NCBI RefSeq assembly: GCF_019923565.1 | Contig: NZ_CP074435.1 | Span: 25,278 to 33,087, forward strand | Source: Candidatus Schneideria nysicola | GTDB taxonomy: Bacteria; Pseudomonadota; Gammaproteobacteria; Enterobacterales; Enterobacteriaceae | Reading direction: 5' to 3' | DNA length: 7,810 nt | In this document: positions 1 through 6,564 of the stretch, in pieces | Layout: every line of letters begins with the position of its first letter | How positions within the stretch are numbered: position 1 is the first letter of the stretch | Notes under the pieces: generated by a model | The model's input: only the letters and a program-made list of their open reading frames with translations | Told to the model about the DNA's origin: nothing | Databases searched by the model: none | Position numbers and translations under genes: made by a program

Positions 1-416
1 ATATTTCCTATATTGAGGATATGCATTTTGTTTTACAAAAAGAATTAGTAAAACGTTTAATAGCTTCTCCAAATAGTAAAGATTATGGAAGAATAAGTAT
101 AATAACACAATATTTTTGTTCTACTCAATCAATGATTGAAATATCACCTGAATTATTTAAACCAATACCTAAAGTATCCTCCATGTTAATTTATCTTAAA
201 CCTCATATAAATCAACCTTATATGGTAAAAAATTTATCTAATTTATCTATGATTACTAGATTAACATTTAGTCAACGTAGAAAAAAGATTCGTAATAGTT
301 TATCTAAACTATTTAATATACAACAATTAGAAAATATGGGAATAAATACTAATTTACGTGCAGAAAATTTAAATATTAAATTATATTGTCAATTAGCTAA
401 TTTACTAGAATTATAG
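1..416 (+). CDS. rsmA: 16S rRNA (adenine1518/1519-N6)-dimethyltransferase RsmA, 3' part
   Basis: The gene enters from the left edge. The reading frame is open from base 3, and the first in-frame ATG (base 21) is internal, because the family alignment continues upstream of it. RsmA (KsgA) uses S-adenosylmethionine to dimethylate two adjacent adenines in the 3'-terminal hairpin of 16S rRNA, a late step and checkpoint of small-subunit assembly. About 137 residues remain of a family length near 270, covering the end of the methyltransferase domain and the helical C-terminal domain. Seen directly are DMHFVLQKE, PNSKDYGR, the proline-rich PIPKVSS and the typical SQRRKKIRNSL, then RAENL near the end, all matching E. 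coli RsmA. The SAM-binding and NLPY motifs lie outside the window. In E. coli apaG and apaH follow; here apaH follows directly and apaG is missing. The gene ends in TAG, while the other complete genes here end in TAA. Confidence 0.96.
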   Translation, partial: ISYIEDMHFVLQKELVKRLIASPNSKDYGRISIITQYFCSTQSMIEISPELFKPIPKVSSMLIYLKPHINQPYMVKNLSNLSMITRLTFSQRRKKIRNSLSKLFNIQQLENMGINTNLRAENLNIKLYCQLANLLEL

Positions 417-417
417 A

Positions 418-446
418 TTGTATATTTAAATATTAAAGATTAAAAT
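418..446 (+). promoter_or_regulatory. weak candidate promoter for apaH
   Basis: TTGTAT at 418-423 (3 of 6 to the -35 consensus) is followed after 17 bases by TAAAAT at 441-446 (5 of 6 to the -10 consensus). A start near 453 would leave a leader of about 28 bases before apaH. The -35 is poor and the region is very AT-rich, so chance is a real alternative and apaH may simply be read through from rsmA. Confidence 0.25.
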
Positions 447-480
447 AATTTTCAATTACTTCATTTTATTATTTAACAAT

Positions 481-1257
481 ATGTCTACTTATTTTATTGG
501 AGATGTTCATGGATGTTATAAACAATTAGAAAATCTATTAGATAAAGTTAAATTTAATCCATTAATGGATACTATTTGGTTAACTGGTGATTTAGTTCAT
601 AAAGGACCTAATTCAATAGAAGTATTAAGTTTCATACATAGTTTAGGAAAAAGTACTAAAATCGTATTAGGTAATCATGATATACAATTTATTAAGAATA
701 ATTATTGTTCTAATATAGATAAAATTAGATATTTAGTTCATTGGTTACGTCATCAATCTTTAATTCAAATTGATGAAGAACGTAAAATATTTATGGTTCA
801 TGCTGGTGTTATACCTCAATGGAATATTAATAATGTAATCCAATATGCTCATGATATTGAATTACAACTTCGTGGTAATAATTTTAAAAATTTTATTAAA
901 TCCATCTATAATAAAAAAAATAACACAACACTCAATGAGTTAAATTTCAATATTCAAGTATTTACTAAAATACGCTATTGTTTTTCAGATGGTAAACTCG
1001 ATATAAATCGTGAATATCATCAAAAAATAGAAAGAAAAAATTCCTATAGTTTTTTATCCTCTCCTTGGTTTAATTTCTATGGACCAATAAGAAAAAAATA
1101 TAATATTATTTTTGGTCATTGGTCTGCTTTAATGGGTCGAGGATTACCATCTGGTATATATGGGTTAGATACTGGATGTTGTTGGGGTGGATATTTAACT
1201 ATGTTAAGATGGGAAGATAAAAAAATATTTCGTGTATCTGGTATTAAGAATAAATAA
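481..1257 (+). CDS. apaH: symmetrical bis(5'-nucleosyl)-tetraphosphatase (Ap4A hydrolase)
   Basis: ApaH splits diadenosine tetraphosphate into two ADP and, in enterobacteria, also removes Np4 caps from RNA. It is a metal-dependent phosphoesterase of the calcineurin-like fold. The metal-binding motifs are intact: GDVHG (residues 7-11, D8 and H10), GDLVHKGP (36-43, D37), GNHD (64-67), H107 in the HAG motif and H213 in FGHW. The C-terminal signature around LDTGCCWGG (229-237) is also present. The protein has 258 residues against about 280 in E. coli. By alignment from memory, most of the shortening is a loss of about 13 residues just after GNHD and about 6 near residues 144-160, both in cap/insert segments rather than in the catalytic core. 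The start is the only one that keeps the usual short N-terminus before the first motif. No Shine-Dalgarno sequence precedes it. Its tail faces guaA with 9 bases between the stop codons. Confidence 0.96.
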   Translation: MSTYFIGDVHGCYKQLENLLDKVKFNPLMDTIWLTGDLVHKGPNSIEVLSFIHSLGKSTKIVLGNHDIQFIKNNYCSNIDKIRYLVHWLRHQSLIQIDEERKIFMVHAGVIPQWNINNVIQYAHDIELQLRGNNFKNFIKSIYNKKNNTTLNELNFNIQVFTKIRYCFSDGKLDINREYHQKIERKNSYSFLSSPWFNFYGPIRKKYNIIFGHWSALMGRGLPSGIYGLDTGCCWGGYLTMLRWEDKKIFRVSGIKNK

Positions 1258-1266
1258 TTAATAAAA

Positions 1267-2841
1267 TTATTCCCATTCAATAGTAGATGGTGGCTTACTA
1301 GTAATATCATAAACAATACGAGAAATAGATCGTACCTCATTAATAATACGATTAGAAACATAACTTAAAAAATCATAAGGAAGTTTAACAACTTTGGCTG
1401 TCATAAAATCAGTAGTATCTACTGCACGTAATGCTACTACCCAATTATATTTTCTTTCATCACCCATAATTCCAACTGATCGAACTGGTAAAAATATAGA
1501 AAAAGCTTGTCCTATTTTAGAATATAAATTAGCATTTTTCAATTCTTCAATAAAAATTCTATCAACATGACGTAATATATCACAATATTCTTTTTTAATT
1601 TCACCAATAATTCTAATACCAATACCAGGTCCTGGAAATGGATGTTGATAAACAACATCATATGGTAACCCTAAATCTAACCCAATTTTTCTCACTTCAT
1701 CTTTAAATAAATTTTTTAAAGGTTCAATTAATTGCATTTTCATATTTTTAGGTAAGCCTCCAACATTATGATGAGACTTAATAATATTTTTCTTTCTTAA
1801 AGAAAAATTAGATTCAATCCCTGATTCAATTAAATCAGAATAAATAGTTCCTTGAGCTAACCATTTTACATAAGGATACTTTAGTGCTTGTTCCTCAAAT
1901 ATCTTAATAAATGTTCTTCCAATTACTTTTCTTTTTTCTTCTGGGTCAGAAATTCCAGTTAAATTTTGAAGAAAAATATCTTCAGCCAATATATGTTTAA
2001 TATTTAATTTATATTTTTCTGAGAATATTTTTACAATTTTTTTAGTATCATTAGTATATAATAAACCATTATCGATAAAAATACAAATAAGTCTTTTATC
2101 AATAATTTTATTTAATAAGATTGCTGTTACTAAAGAATCAATTCCACCTGATAATCCTAAAATTACTTGTTCTTTTTTCTCTATTTTATTAGAAATAAAT
2201 TGCATTAAATTTTCTATTATTTTAGGAGGGGTCCATGATATTTGACATTGACAAATTTCTAAAACAAATTGAGATAAAATATTTTTACCTTTTATCGTAT
2301 GAGTGACTTCAGGATGAAACTGTACACCATATATCTTTTTTTCTGTATGTTCTATAACAGCCAAAGGACACATTTGAGTTTTAGCAATTAAAGAAAAACC
2401 TTTTGGAATAGAAGTTACTGTATCATCATGACTCATCCAAACATCAAAAATCGGATTGCCTTTATTATTAAATATATCCTGAATATTATTAGGAAATAGT
2501 AAACTTTTTCTTATTATTTCTAATTTTGCTTCTCCAAATTCTCTATACTTCGATTTTTCGACTTTACCACCAAGTTGTAAAGCTAAAATTTGCATACCAT
2601 AACAAATACCTAATATAGGTAATTTAGAGCTAAAAATACTTTCTGAAATATATGGACTATTTATTTGAGTCGAACTTTCTACACTACCTGATAAAATAAA
2701 ACCATTAGGACTAAATTCATTAATTTTTTCTTGTATATTGGGAATATCCCAATAAAAAATTTCACAATACACTCCAATTTCTCTTATACGACGTGCTATT
2801 AATTGAGTATATTGTGAACCAAAATCTATTATAATAATCAT
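1267..2841 (-). CDS. guaA: GMP synthase (glutamine-hydrolysing)
   Basis: GuaA makes GMP from XMP, ATP and glutamine in the last step of guanine nucleotide synthesis, as a cytosolic homodimer. An N-terminal class I glutamine amidotransferase domain carries the triad C80 (GICYGMQ), H176 and E178 (FHPEV). The ATP pyrophosphatase domain begins near residue 205 with the PP-loop SGGIDS (231-236). The C-terminal dimerisation domain contains HPFPGPG and ends in KPPSTIEWE, as in the family. Length is 524 residues against 525 in E. coli; the N-terminus is about 8 residues shorter, starting directly before DFGSQYTQL. Several usually invariant positions differ: SGSVES for SGGPES, MSHDD for MSHGD, SGGID for SGGVD, IYSDLIES for IYPDVIES and MGDERKY for MGDGRKY. 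The frame is open and all catalytic residues are present, so I call it functional but drifting. A promoter lies upstream at 2877-2905. Only a weak purine-rich stretch (AAAAAAAGAA) precedes the ATG. Confidence 0.97.
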   Translation of the reverse strand: MIIIIDFGSQYTQLIARRIREIGVYCEIFYWDIPNIQEKINEFSPNGFILSGSVESSTQINSPYISESIFSSKLPILGICYGMQILALQLGGKVEKSKYREFGEAKLEIIRKSLLFPNNIQDIFNNKGNPIFDVWMSHDDTVTSIPKGFSLIAKTQMCPLAVIEHTEKKIYGVQFHPEVTHTIKGKNILSQFVLEICQCQISWTPPKIIENLMQFISNKIEKKEQVILGLSGGIDSLVTAILLNKIIDKRLICIFIDNGLLYTNDTKKIVKIFSEKYKLNIKHILAEDIFLQNLTGISDPEEKRKVIGRTFIKIFEEQALKYPYVKWLAQGTIYSDLIESGIESNFSLRKKNIIKSHHNVGGLPKNMKMQLIEPLKNLFKDEVRKIGLDLGLPYDVVYQHPFPGPGIGIRIIGEIKKEYCDILRHVDRIFIEELKNANLYSKIGQAFSIFLPVRSVGIMGDERKYNWVVALRAVDTTDFMTAKVVKLPYDFLSYVSNRIINEVRSISRIVYDITSKPPSTIEWE

Positions 2842-2876
2842 ATTCTTTTTTTAATTATATATATTTAGAGAAAATA

Positions 2877-2905
2877 AATATAATCTATATATATTAATAT
2901 ATCAA
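2877..2905 (-). promoter_or_regulatory. predicted sigma70-type promoter of guaA
   Basis: On the minus strand TTGATA (2905-2900, 5 of 6 to TTGACA) is followed after exactly 17 bases by TATATT (2882-2877, 5 of 6 to TATAAT). A start near 2870 gives a leader of about 30 bases before the guaA ATG. The surrounding divergent guaA/pfkA spacer is nearly pure A+T, which raises the odds of chance -10 matches, but spacing and position both fit. Confidence 0.55.
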
Positions 2906-2947
2906 TTTAAATTATAAATATAGTATAAAATATAGTATATAGTAATT

Positions 2948-2953
2948 TATAAT
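2948..2953 (+). promoter_or_regulatory. possible -10 element of pfkA
   Basis: A perfect TATAAT lies 50 bases before the pfkA start codon, but no recognisable -35 or extended -10 (TGn) accompanies it at 16-19 bases. In DNA this AT-rich such a hexamer is expected often, so this only marks the most plausible place for a pfkA promoter in the divergent spacer. Confidence 0.2.
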
Positions 2954-3003
2954 ATAAATAATAAATTATATTAATATTAAAATTTATTAATGAGTGAACT
3001 TCT

Positions 3004-3969
3004 ATGATTAAAAAAGTTGGAGTCTTAACAAGTGGGGGCGATTCTCCAGGAATGAATGCTGCTATTAGAGGGGTTGTTCGAACTGGACTTTCAAAAGGAT
3101 TAGAAGTTTATGGTATTTATGATGGATATCTTGGTCTATTTTATTCTAAAATAAAAAAACTTGATAGATATAGTGTATCAGATGTAATTAATCGTGGTGG
3201 TACCTTTCTTGGATCCGCACGATTTCCGGAATTTAATAAAGAATATATTCGATCTATTGCTATTCGTAATATGCAAGACTATCAACTTGATGCCTTAATT
3301 GTTATTGGAGGAGAAGGAACTTATATAGGAGCTTATTATATAACTAAAATGGGTTTTCCTTGTATTAGTTTACCAGGTACAATAGATAATGATGTTACAG
3401 GTACTGATTATACTATTGGTTATTTTACTGCATTAGAAACTATAATTGAAGCAATAGATCGATTACGTGATACATCTACCTCTCATCAACGTATATCTAT
3501 TGTTGAAGTTATGGGACGTAATAGAGGTGATTTAACTATGGCAGCGGCAATTGCAGGCGGTTGTGAATTTATTGTTATTCCTGAAGTTGAATTTAAACCA
3601 GATGATTTAGTACTTGAAATTAAAGCAGGAATTATTAAAGGAAAAAAACATGCAATAATAGCAATTACTGAACATATTTGTAATGTTACAGAATTAGCAC
3701 AATATATTGAAAAAAAAACTGGAAGAGAAACAAGAGCGACAGTATTAGGTCATATTCAAAGAGGTGGAGCACCTGTTGCTTATGATCGTATATTAGCGTC
3801 AAGAATGGGAGCATATTCTATTGATTTATTAATGCGTGGATATAAGAATCATTGTATAGGGATACAAAATGAAAAATTAGTTCATCATGATATTAAACTT
3901 ATCCTAGATACAAATAGAAAAAAACCATTTCAATCTGAAATGTTTGAAATGGCAAAAAGACTTTTTTAA
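3004..3969 (+). CDS. pfkA: ATP-dependent 6-phosphofructokinase I
   Basis: PfkA phosphorylates fructose 6-phosphate to fructose 1,6-bisphosphate, the committed step of glycolysis, as an allosteric cytosolic homotetramer. Its 321 residues match the E. coli length (320) and align end to end. Visible are [11 protein letters not shown] (8-18), GSARFPEF (70-77), the catalytic PGTIDND (124-130, with D128 as the base), SSHQR-type TSHQR, and [12 protein letters not shown] near residue 245. The arginines that form the ADP/PEP effector site in the E. coli enzyme (R22, R26, R55, R155 in this numbering) are kept, suggesting allostery is retained. The nucleotide motif GGDGS reads GGEGT (102-106), so the usual Mg-ATP aspartate is glutamate; MGRNRGDL replaces MGRYCGDL. 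The glycine in GGEGT is the one that favours ATP over pyrophosphate. GAGTGA upstream is a weak ribosome binding site. The gene diverges from guaA and meets dut tail to tail, 4 bases apart. Confidence 0.97.
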   Translation: MIKKVGVLTSGGDSPGMNAAIRGVVRTGLSKGLEVYGIYDGYLGLFYSKIKKLDRYSVSDVINRGGTFLGSARFPEFNKEYIRSIAIRNMQDYQLDALIVIGGEGTYIGAYYITKMGFPCISLPGTIDNDVTGTDYTIGYFTALETIIEAIDRLRDTSTSHQRISIVEVMGRNRGDLTMAAAIAGGCEFIVIPEVEFKPDDLVLEIKAGIIKGKKHAIIAITEHICNVTELAQYIEKKTGRETRATVLGHIQRGGAPVAYDRILASRMGAYSIDLLMRGYKNHCIGIQNEKLVHHDIKLILDTNRKKPFQSEMFEMAKRLF

Positions 3970-3973
3970 ATTT

Positions 3974-4432
3974 TTAATTTAAACCTGAATGACAAAAACC
4001 ACCTTCTCCACGTTTACTAATTTCTTTAAAATCTTCAATTATATTCAAACTTACTTGTTCTATTTTTATTAATACTAATTGAGCTATTCTATCTCCAGGA
4101 TTAATTTTAAAAGGTTGAGTACTACGATTCCAAAGAGAAATAAAAATTTGACCTTGATAATCTGAATCAATTAAACCAACAGAATTACCTAATATAATTC
4201 CATGTTTATGTCCTAAACCAGATCTAGGTAATAATATTCCAGCTAATTTAGTATCTTGTATATATATAGCTAATCCTGTAGTAATTAATACATCTTTTTT
4301 AGGAAGAAGAAGTATAGAAGAATCTATACAAGCACATAAATCTAATCCAGCTGAACCTACTGTTATATAAGTCGGTATAGGAATTGTTTTTCCTATTCTT
4401 TTATCTAAAATTTTAATATTAATTTTTTTCAT
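3974..4432 (-). CDS. dut: dUTP pyrophosphatase (dUTPase)
   Basis: Dut hydrolyses dUTP to dUMP and pyrophosphate. This keeps uracil out of DNA and supplies dUMP for thymidylate synthesis. It is a homotrimer whose active sites form from five motifs of neighbouring subunits. All five are visible in 152 residues, the E. coli length: I, SAGLDLCA (27-34); [12 protein letters not shown] (69-78); [12 protein letters not shown] (86-94), where D89 is the catalytic aspartate; IV, PGDRIAQ (112-118); and [11 protein letters not shown] (141-150). Motif V normally reads RGEGGFGHSG in enterics; here the second-last glycine is cysteine (C147, codon TGT). No ribosome binding site is evident before the ATG, but a near-consensus promoter lies upstream at 4470-4498. 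In E. coli dut sits in the coaBC-dut-slmA neighbourhood close to rpmBG. Here rpmB is its divergent neighbour, a relic of that order with slmA and coaBC not in between. Confidence 0.97.
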   Translation of the reverse strand: MKKINIKILDKRIGKTIPIPTYITVGSAGLDLCACIDSSILLLPKKDVLITTGLAIYIQDTKLAGILLPRSGLGHKHGIILGNSVGLIDSDYQGQIFISLWNRSTQPFKINPGDRIAQLVLIKIEQVSLNIIEDFKEISKRGEGGFCHSGLN

Positions 4433-4469
4433 CAGTATTAATTAAATTATATCTACTTCTATATAAATA

Positions 4470-4498
4470 ATTATATACTAAATACTATTTATAGTCAA
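4470..4498 (-). promoter_or_regulatory. sigma70-type promoter of dut
   Basis: On the minus strand TTGACT (4498-4493, 5 of 6) and TATAAT (4475-4470, 6 of 6) are separated by exactly 17 bases, close to the ideal sigma70 promoter. A start near 4463 gives a leader of roughly 30 bases before the dut ATG. This is the best promoter in the window. Confidence 0.75.
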
Positions 4499-4504
4499 TT
4501 TTCA

Positions 4505-4533
4505 TTCATATGAAAACTTATAGATGATATAAT
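4505..4533 (+). promoter_or_regulatory. predicted promoter of rpmB with extended -10
   Basis: TTCATA (4505-4510, 4 of 6) and a perfect TATAAT (4528-4533) are 17 bases apart. TGA directly before the -10 gives the extended TGn motif, which offsets the weak -35. It is arranged divergently with the dut promoter, with the two -35 elements about 6 bases apart, and leaves a leader of about 28 bases carrying the rpmB Shine-Dalgarno. Confidence 0.6.
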
Positions 4534-4567
4534 ACTATCAAAAATTTTTTTATAAAGAGGAAAATCT

Positions 4568-4792
4568 ATGTCTCAGATTTGTAAAATTACTAGAAAACGT
4601 ACGATAACTGGCAATCATCGATCTCATGCTATGAATGCAAATAAACGTTATTTTTTCCCTAATTTACATTATCATCGTTTTTGGATTCCTAGTGAAAAAC
4701 GTTTTATTAAGCTTCGTGTTTCTTCTAAAGCTATTAAAATAATAGATAAAAAAGGGATCGAAGAATTTTTATATAAAAAAGTAAAAATATAA
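4568..4792 (+). CDS. rpmB: 50S ribosomal protein L28
   Basis: L28 is a small basic protein of the large ribosomal subunit. The 74 residues align with E. coli L28 (78) from MSQICKIT through [36 protein letters not shown] and IDKKGIEE. The C-terminus is about 4 residues shorter and ends in a lysine-rich KKVKI. TGKR near the N-terminus reads TRKR. A strong Shine-Dalgarno AGAGG (4556-4560) lies 7 bases before the ATG. In E. coli and most enterics rpmG (L33) follows directly in the same operon. Here the 83 bases to the next gene hold no L33 sequence, so rpmG is lost or moved. Confidence 0.97.
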   Translation: MSQICKITRKRTITGNHRSHAMNANKRYFFPNLHYHRFWIPSEKRFIKLRVSSKAIKIIDKKGIEEFLYKKVKI

Positions 4793-4804
4793 TTAACAAG
4801 AATG

Positions 4805-4834
4805 TTTACATATTCTATATTTTTTGATTATTAT
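4805..4834 (+). promoter_or_regulatory. predicted sigma70-type promoter of alaC
   Basis: TTTACA (4805-4810, 5 of 6) and TATTAT (4829-4834, 5 of 6) are 18 bases apart in the rpmB-alaC spacer. A start near 4841 would leave about 35 bases of leader with the AGAGG ribosome binding site. The 18-base gap and AT-rich setting make it moderate. Confidence 0.45.
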
Positions 4835-4875
4835 TAAAATAAAATGAATGATATTTTTTTTATTTAGAGGATGCT

Positions 4876-6111
4876 ATGACTGAATTATCTTCTAAGCGTC
4901 ACTTTACACGTATTGAACGTCTCCCTCCTTATGTATTTAATATTACTGCTGAATTAAAAATGATAGCACGTCGTCAAGGTCAAGATATTATTGATCTGAG
5001 TATGGGGAATCCAGATCAACCTACTCCTATTCATATAGTAGAAAAACTTTGTAGTGTTCTTCATCGTAAAGATATACATGGATATTCTATTTCTCGAGGT
5101 ATTCTTGGATTAAGAAAAGCCATTTCTCATTGGTATGATTCTCGATATAATGTATCTATGAATCCTGAAAAAGAAGTAATAGTGACTATTGGATCTAAAG
5201 AAGGATTATCTCATTTAATGTTAGCTACTTTAGATTATGGTGATACCGTATTAGTTCCTAATCCAAGTTATCCTATTCATATTTATGGTGCCGTTAATGC
5301 AGGAGCTCAAGTTTTATCAATACCACTTATAGATGAAGTAGATTTTTTACAAGAAATAAAAAAAATTATTCAAAATAGTATTCCTAAACCTAAAATGATT
5401 ATATTTGGATTTCCATCTAATCCAACAGCAAAATGTGTTGAATTAGATTTTTTTGAAGAAATAATTACACTTGCAAGAAAATATAATATTTTAGTAGTAC
5501 ATGATTTAGCTTATGCCGATATTGTTTATGATGGATGGAAAGCACCATCTATTATGCAAATTCCTCATGCTAAAGAAGTTGCTGTTGAATTTTTTACTTT
5601 ATCTAAAAGCTATAATATGGCTGGTTGGCGTATAGGGTTTATGGTTGGTAATAATGAATTAGTTAATGCACTTGCTCGTATTAAAAGTTATCACGATTAT
5701 GGAACATTTATACCACTGCAAATTGCAGCAATTACCGCATTAAAAGCAGAGCAAAATTGTGTAAAAGAAATAGTTGATCAATATCAGAAACGTCGTGATA
5801 TATTAGTTAATGGTTTATATGAAGCTAATTGGATAGTAGACACGCCAAAAGCCTCAATGTATATATGGGCAAAAATTCCAAATAATTATTCTCATCTAGG
5901 ATCATTAGAATTTGCTAAAAAGCTTTTAAATAAAGCTAAAGTGTGTGTTTCTCCAGGTATTGGATTTGGACATTATGGTGATACACATGTACGTTTTGCT
6001 TTAGTAGAGAATCAATATCGTATTCGGCAAGCAATTAGAGGAATTAAATTAATGTTTCGATCTGATGGAATTATACCTATAAAAAAAATAAAAGAAAAAT
6101 CATATTTATAA
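4876..6111 (+). CDS. alaC: glutamate-pyruvate aminotransferase AlaC (PLP-dependent)
   Basis: AlaC (formerly YfdZ) is a fold-type I PLP transaminase that makes L-alanine from pyruvate using glutamate as amino donor. The 411 residues align without large gaps to E. coli AlaC (412), including the N-terminal FTRIERLPPYVFNITAELK. Key positions are GSKEG (106-110), PNPSYP (128-133), FPSNPT (179-184, N182), D210 and Y213 in HDLAYAD, the Schiff-base lysine K244 in LSKSYNMAGWRIGF, and R373 in VRFAL, which binds the substrate carboxylate. Conservation looks markedly higher than in guaA or apaH. The ribosome binding site AGAGG (4866-4870) lies 5 bases before the ATG; an ATG at 4871 is out of frame. It is not a neighbour of rpmB or rpsF in E. 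coli, so the placement reflects rearrangement. It is followed 54 bases later by rpsF. Other transaminases share the fold, but the full-length match makes AlaC by far the best call. Confidence 0.95.
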   Translation: MTELSSKRHFTRIERLPPYVFNITAELKMIARRQGQDIIDLSMGNPDQPTPIHIVEKLCSVLHRKDIHGYSISRGILGLRKAISHWYDSRYNVSMNPEKEVIVTIGSKEGLSHLMLATLDYGDTVLVPNPSYPIHIYGAVNAGAQVLSIPLIDEVDFLQEIKKIIQNSIPKPKMIIFGFPSNPTAKCVELDFFEEIITLARKYNILVVHDLAYADIVYDGWKAPSIMQIPHAKEVAVEFFTLSKSYNMAGWRIGFMVGNNELVNALARIKSYHDYGTFIPLQIAAITALKAEQNCVKEIVDQYQKRRDILVNGLYEANWIVDTPKASMYIWAKIPNNYSHLGSLEFAKKLLNKAKVCVSPGIGFGHYGDTHVRFALVENQYRIRQAIRGIKLMFRSDGIIPIKKIKEKSYL

Positions 6112-6133
6112 AGAATAAATAATATTGAATGAT

Positions 6134-6152
6134 TAAGAAATAGAGTTTCTTA
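6134..6152 (+). promoter_or_regulatory. perfect hairpin directly before the rpsF ribosome binding site
   Basis: TAAGAAA (6134-6140), a five-base loop TAGAG (6141-6145) and TTTCTTA (6146-6152) form a perfect 7-base-pair stem. It ends one base before the GGAG Shine-Dalgarno (6154-6157) of rpsF. Many bacteria carry an S6:S18-binding structure in the rpsF leader that represses the operon. That motif has a conserved CCG, which I do not see here. No T-run follows, so it is not a standard terminator for alaC. Function is unproven. Confidence 0.35.
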
Positions 6153-6165
6153 TGGAGAAGAATTT

Positions 6166-6522
6166 ATGCGTCATTACGAAATTGTTTTTATAATTCATCC
6201 TGATCAAAGTGATCAAATATCAAATATAATTGAAAATTATCGTTCTATAATTACTAAAAATAATGAAGGAGTAATTCATCGTATAGAAGATTGGGGTCGT
6301 CGTCAATTAGCATATCCTATTAATAAATTACATAAAGCACATTATATTCTATTAAATGTAGAAGTACCATGCAATATCTTGAAGAATCTTCAATCATCTA
6401 TTCGTTTTAATACTGCTATTATACGTAGTATGATTATACGTATGAAATTTGCTATAACTCAACAATCTATTATGATGAAAGATAATAATAAGTTAACAAC
6501 AATAATTGAAAATGAAATCTAA
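6166..6522 (+). CDS. rpsF: 30S ribosomal protein S6
   Basis: S6 binds the central domain of 16S rRNA as a heterodimer with S18, whose gene follows. The 118 residues match E. coli S6 from [15 protein letters not shown] through [20 protein letters not shown] and VIRSM-like [11 protein letters not shown]. coli S6 is about 131-135 residues long; its acidic, glutamate-ended tail (glutamylated by RimK) is reduced here to a short polar end, ENEI. The ribosome binding site GGAGAAG starts at 6154, 8 bases before the ATG from its end. rpsR follows after 42 bases. priB, which lies between rpsF and rpsR in E. coli, is absent. Transcription may continue from alaC, since no good promoter is seen in the 54-base gap. 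Confidence 0.97.
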   Translation: MRHYEIVFIIHPDQSDQISNIIENYRSIITKNNEGVIHRIEDWGRRQLAYPINKLHKAHYILLNVEVPCNILKNLQSSIRFNTAIIRSMIIRMKFAITQQSIMMKDNNKLTTIIENEI

Positions 6523-6564
6523 TTTTTATTTTAATATTAATTAATATTTAAGGAGATTTTATAC

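Noticed and set aside
1116..1361. Minus-strand ORF of 81 codons spanning the apaH and guaA 3' ends
   Set aside because: It overlaps the conserved C-terminus of apaH and that of guaA in another frame, has no recognisable family and is best explained as a shadow.
2889..2902. Perfect 14-base palindrome ATATATTAATATAT between guaA and pfkA
   Set aside because: It consists only of alternating A/T in a spacer that is nearly pure A+T, where such palindromes arise by chance; part of it also lies in the predicted guaA promoter.
4799..4825. Weak hairpin AGAAT/ATTCT followed by a T-run, possible rpmB terminator
   Set aside because: The stem has only 5 pairs, mostly A-T, with an 8-base loop, and it overlaps the better supported alaC promoter.
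4793..4875. Possible remnant of rpmG (L33) after rpmB
   Set aside because: No L33-like residues can be read in any forward frame; the spacer is AT-rich leader and promoter sequence.
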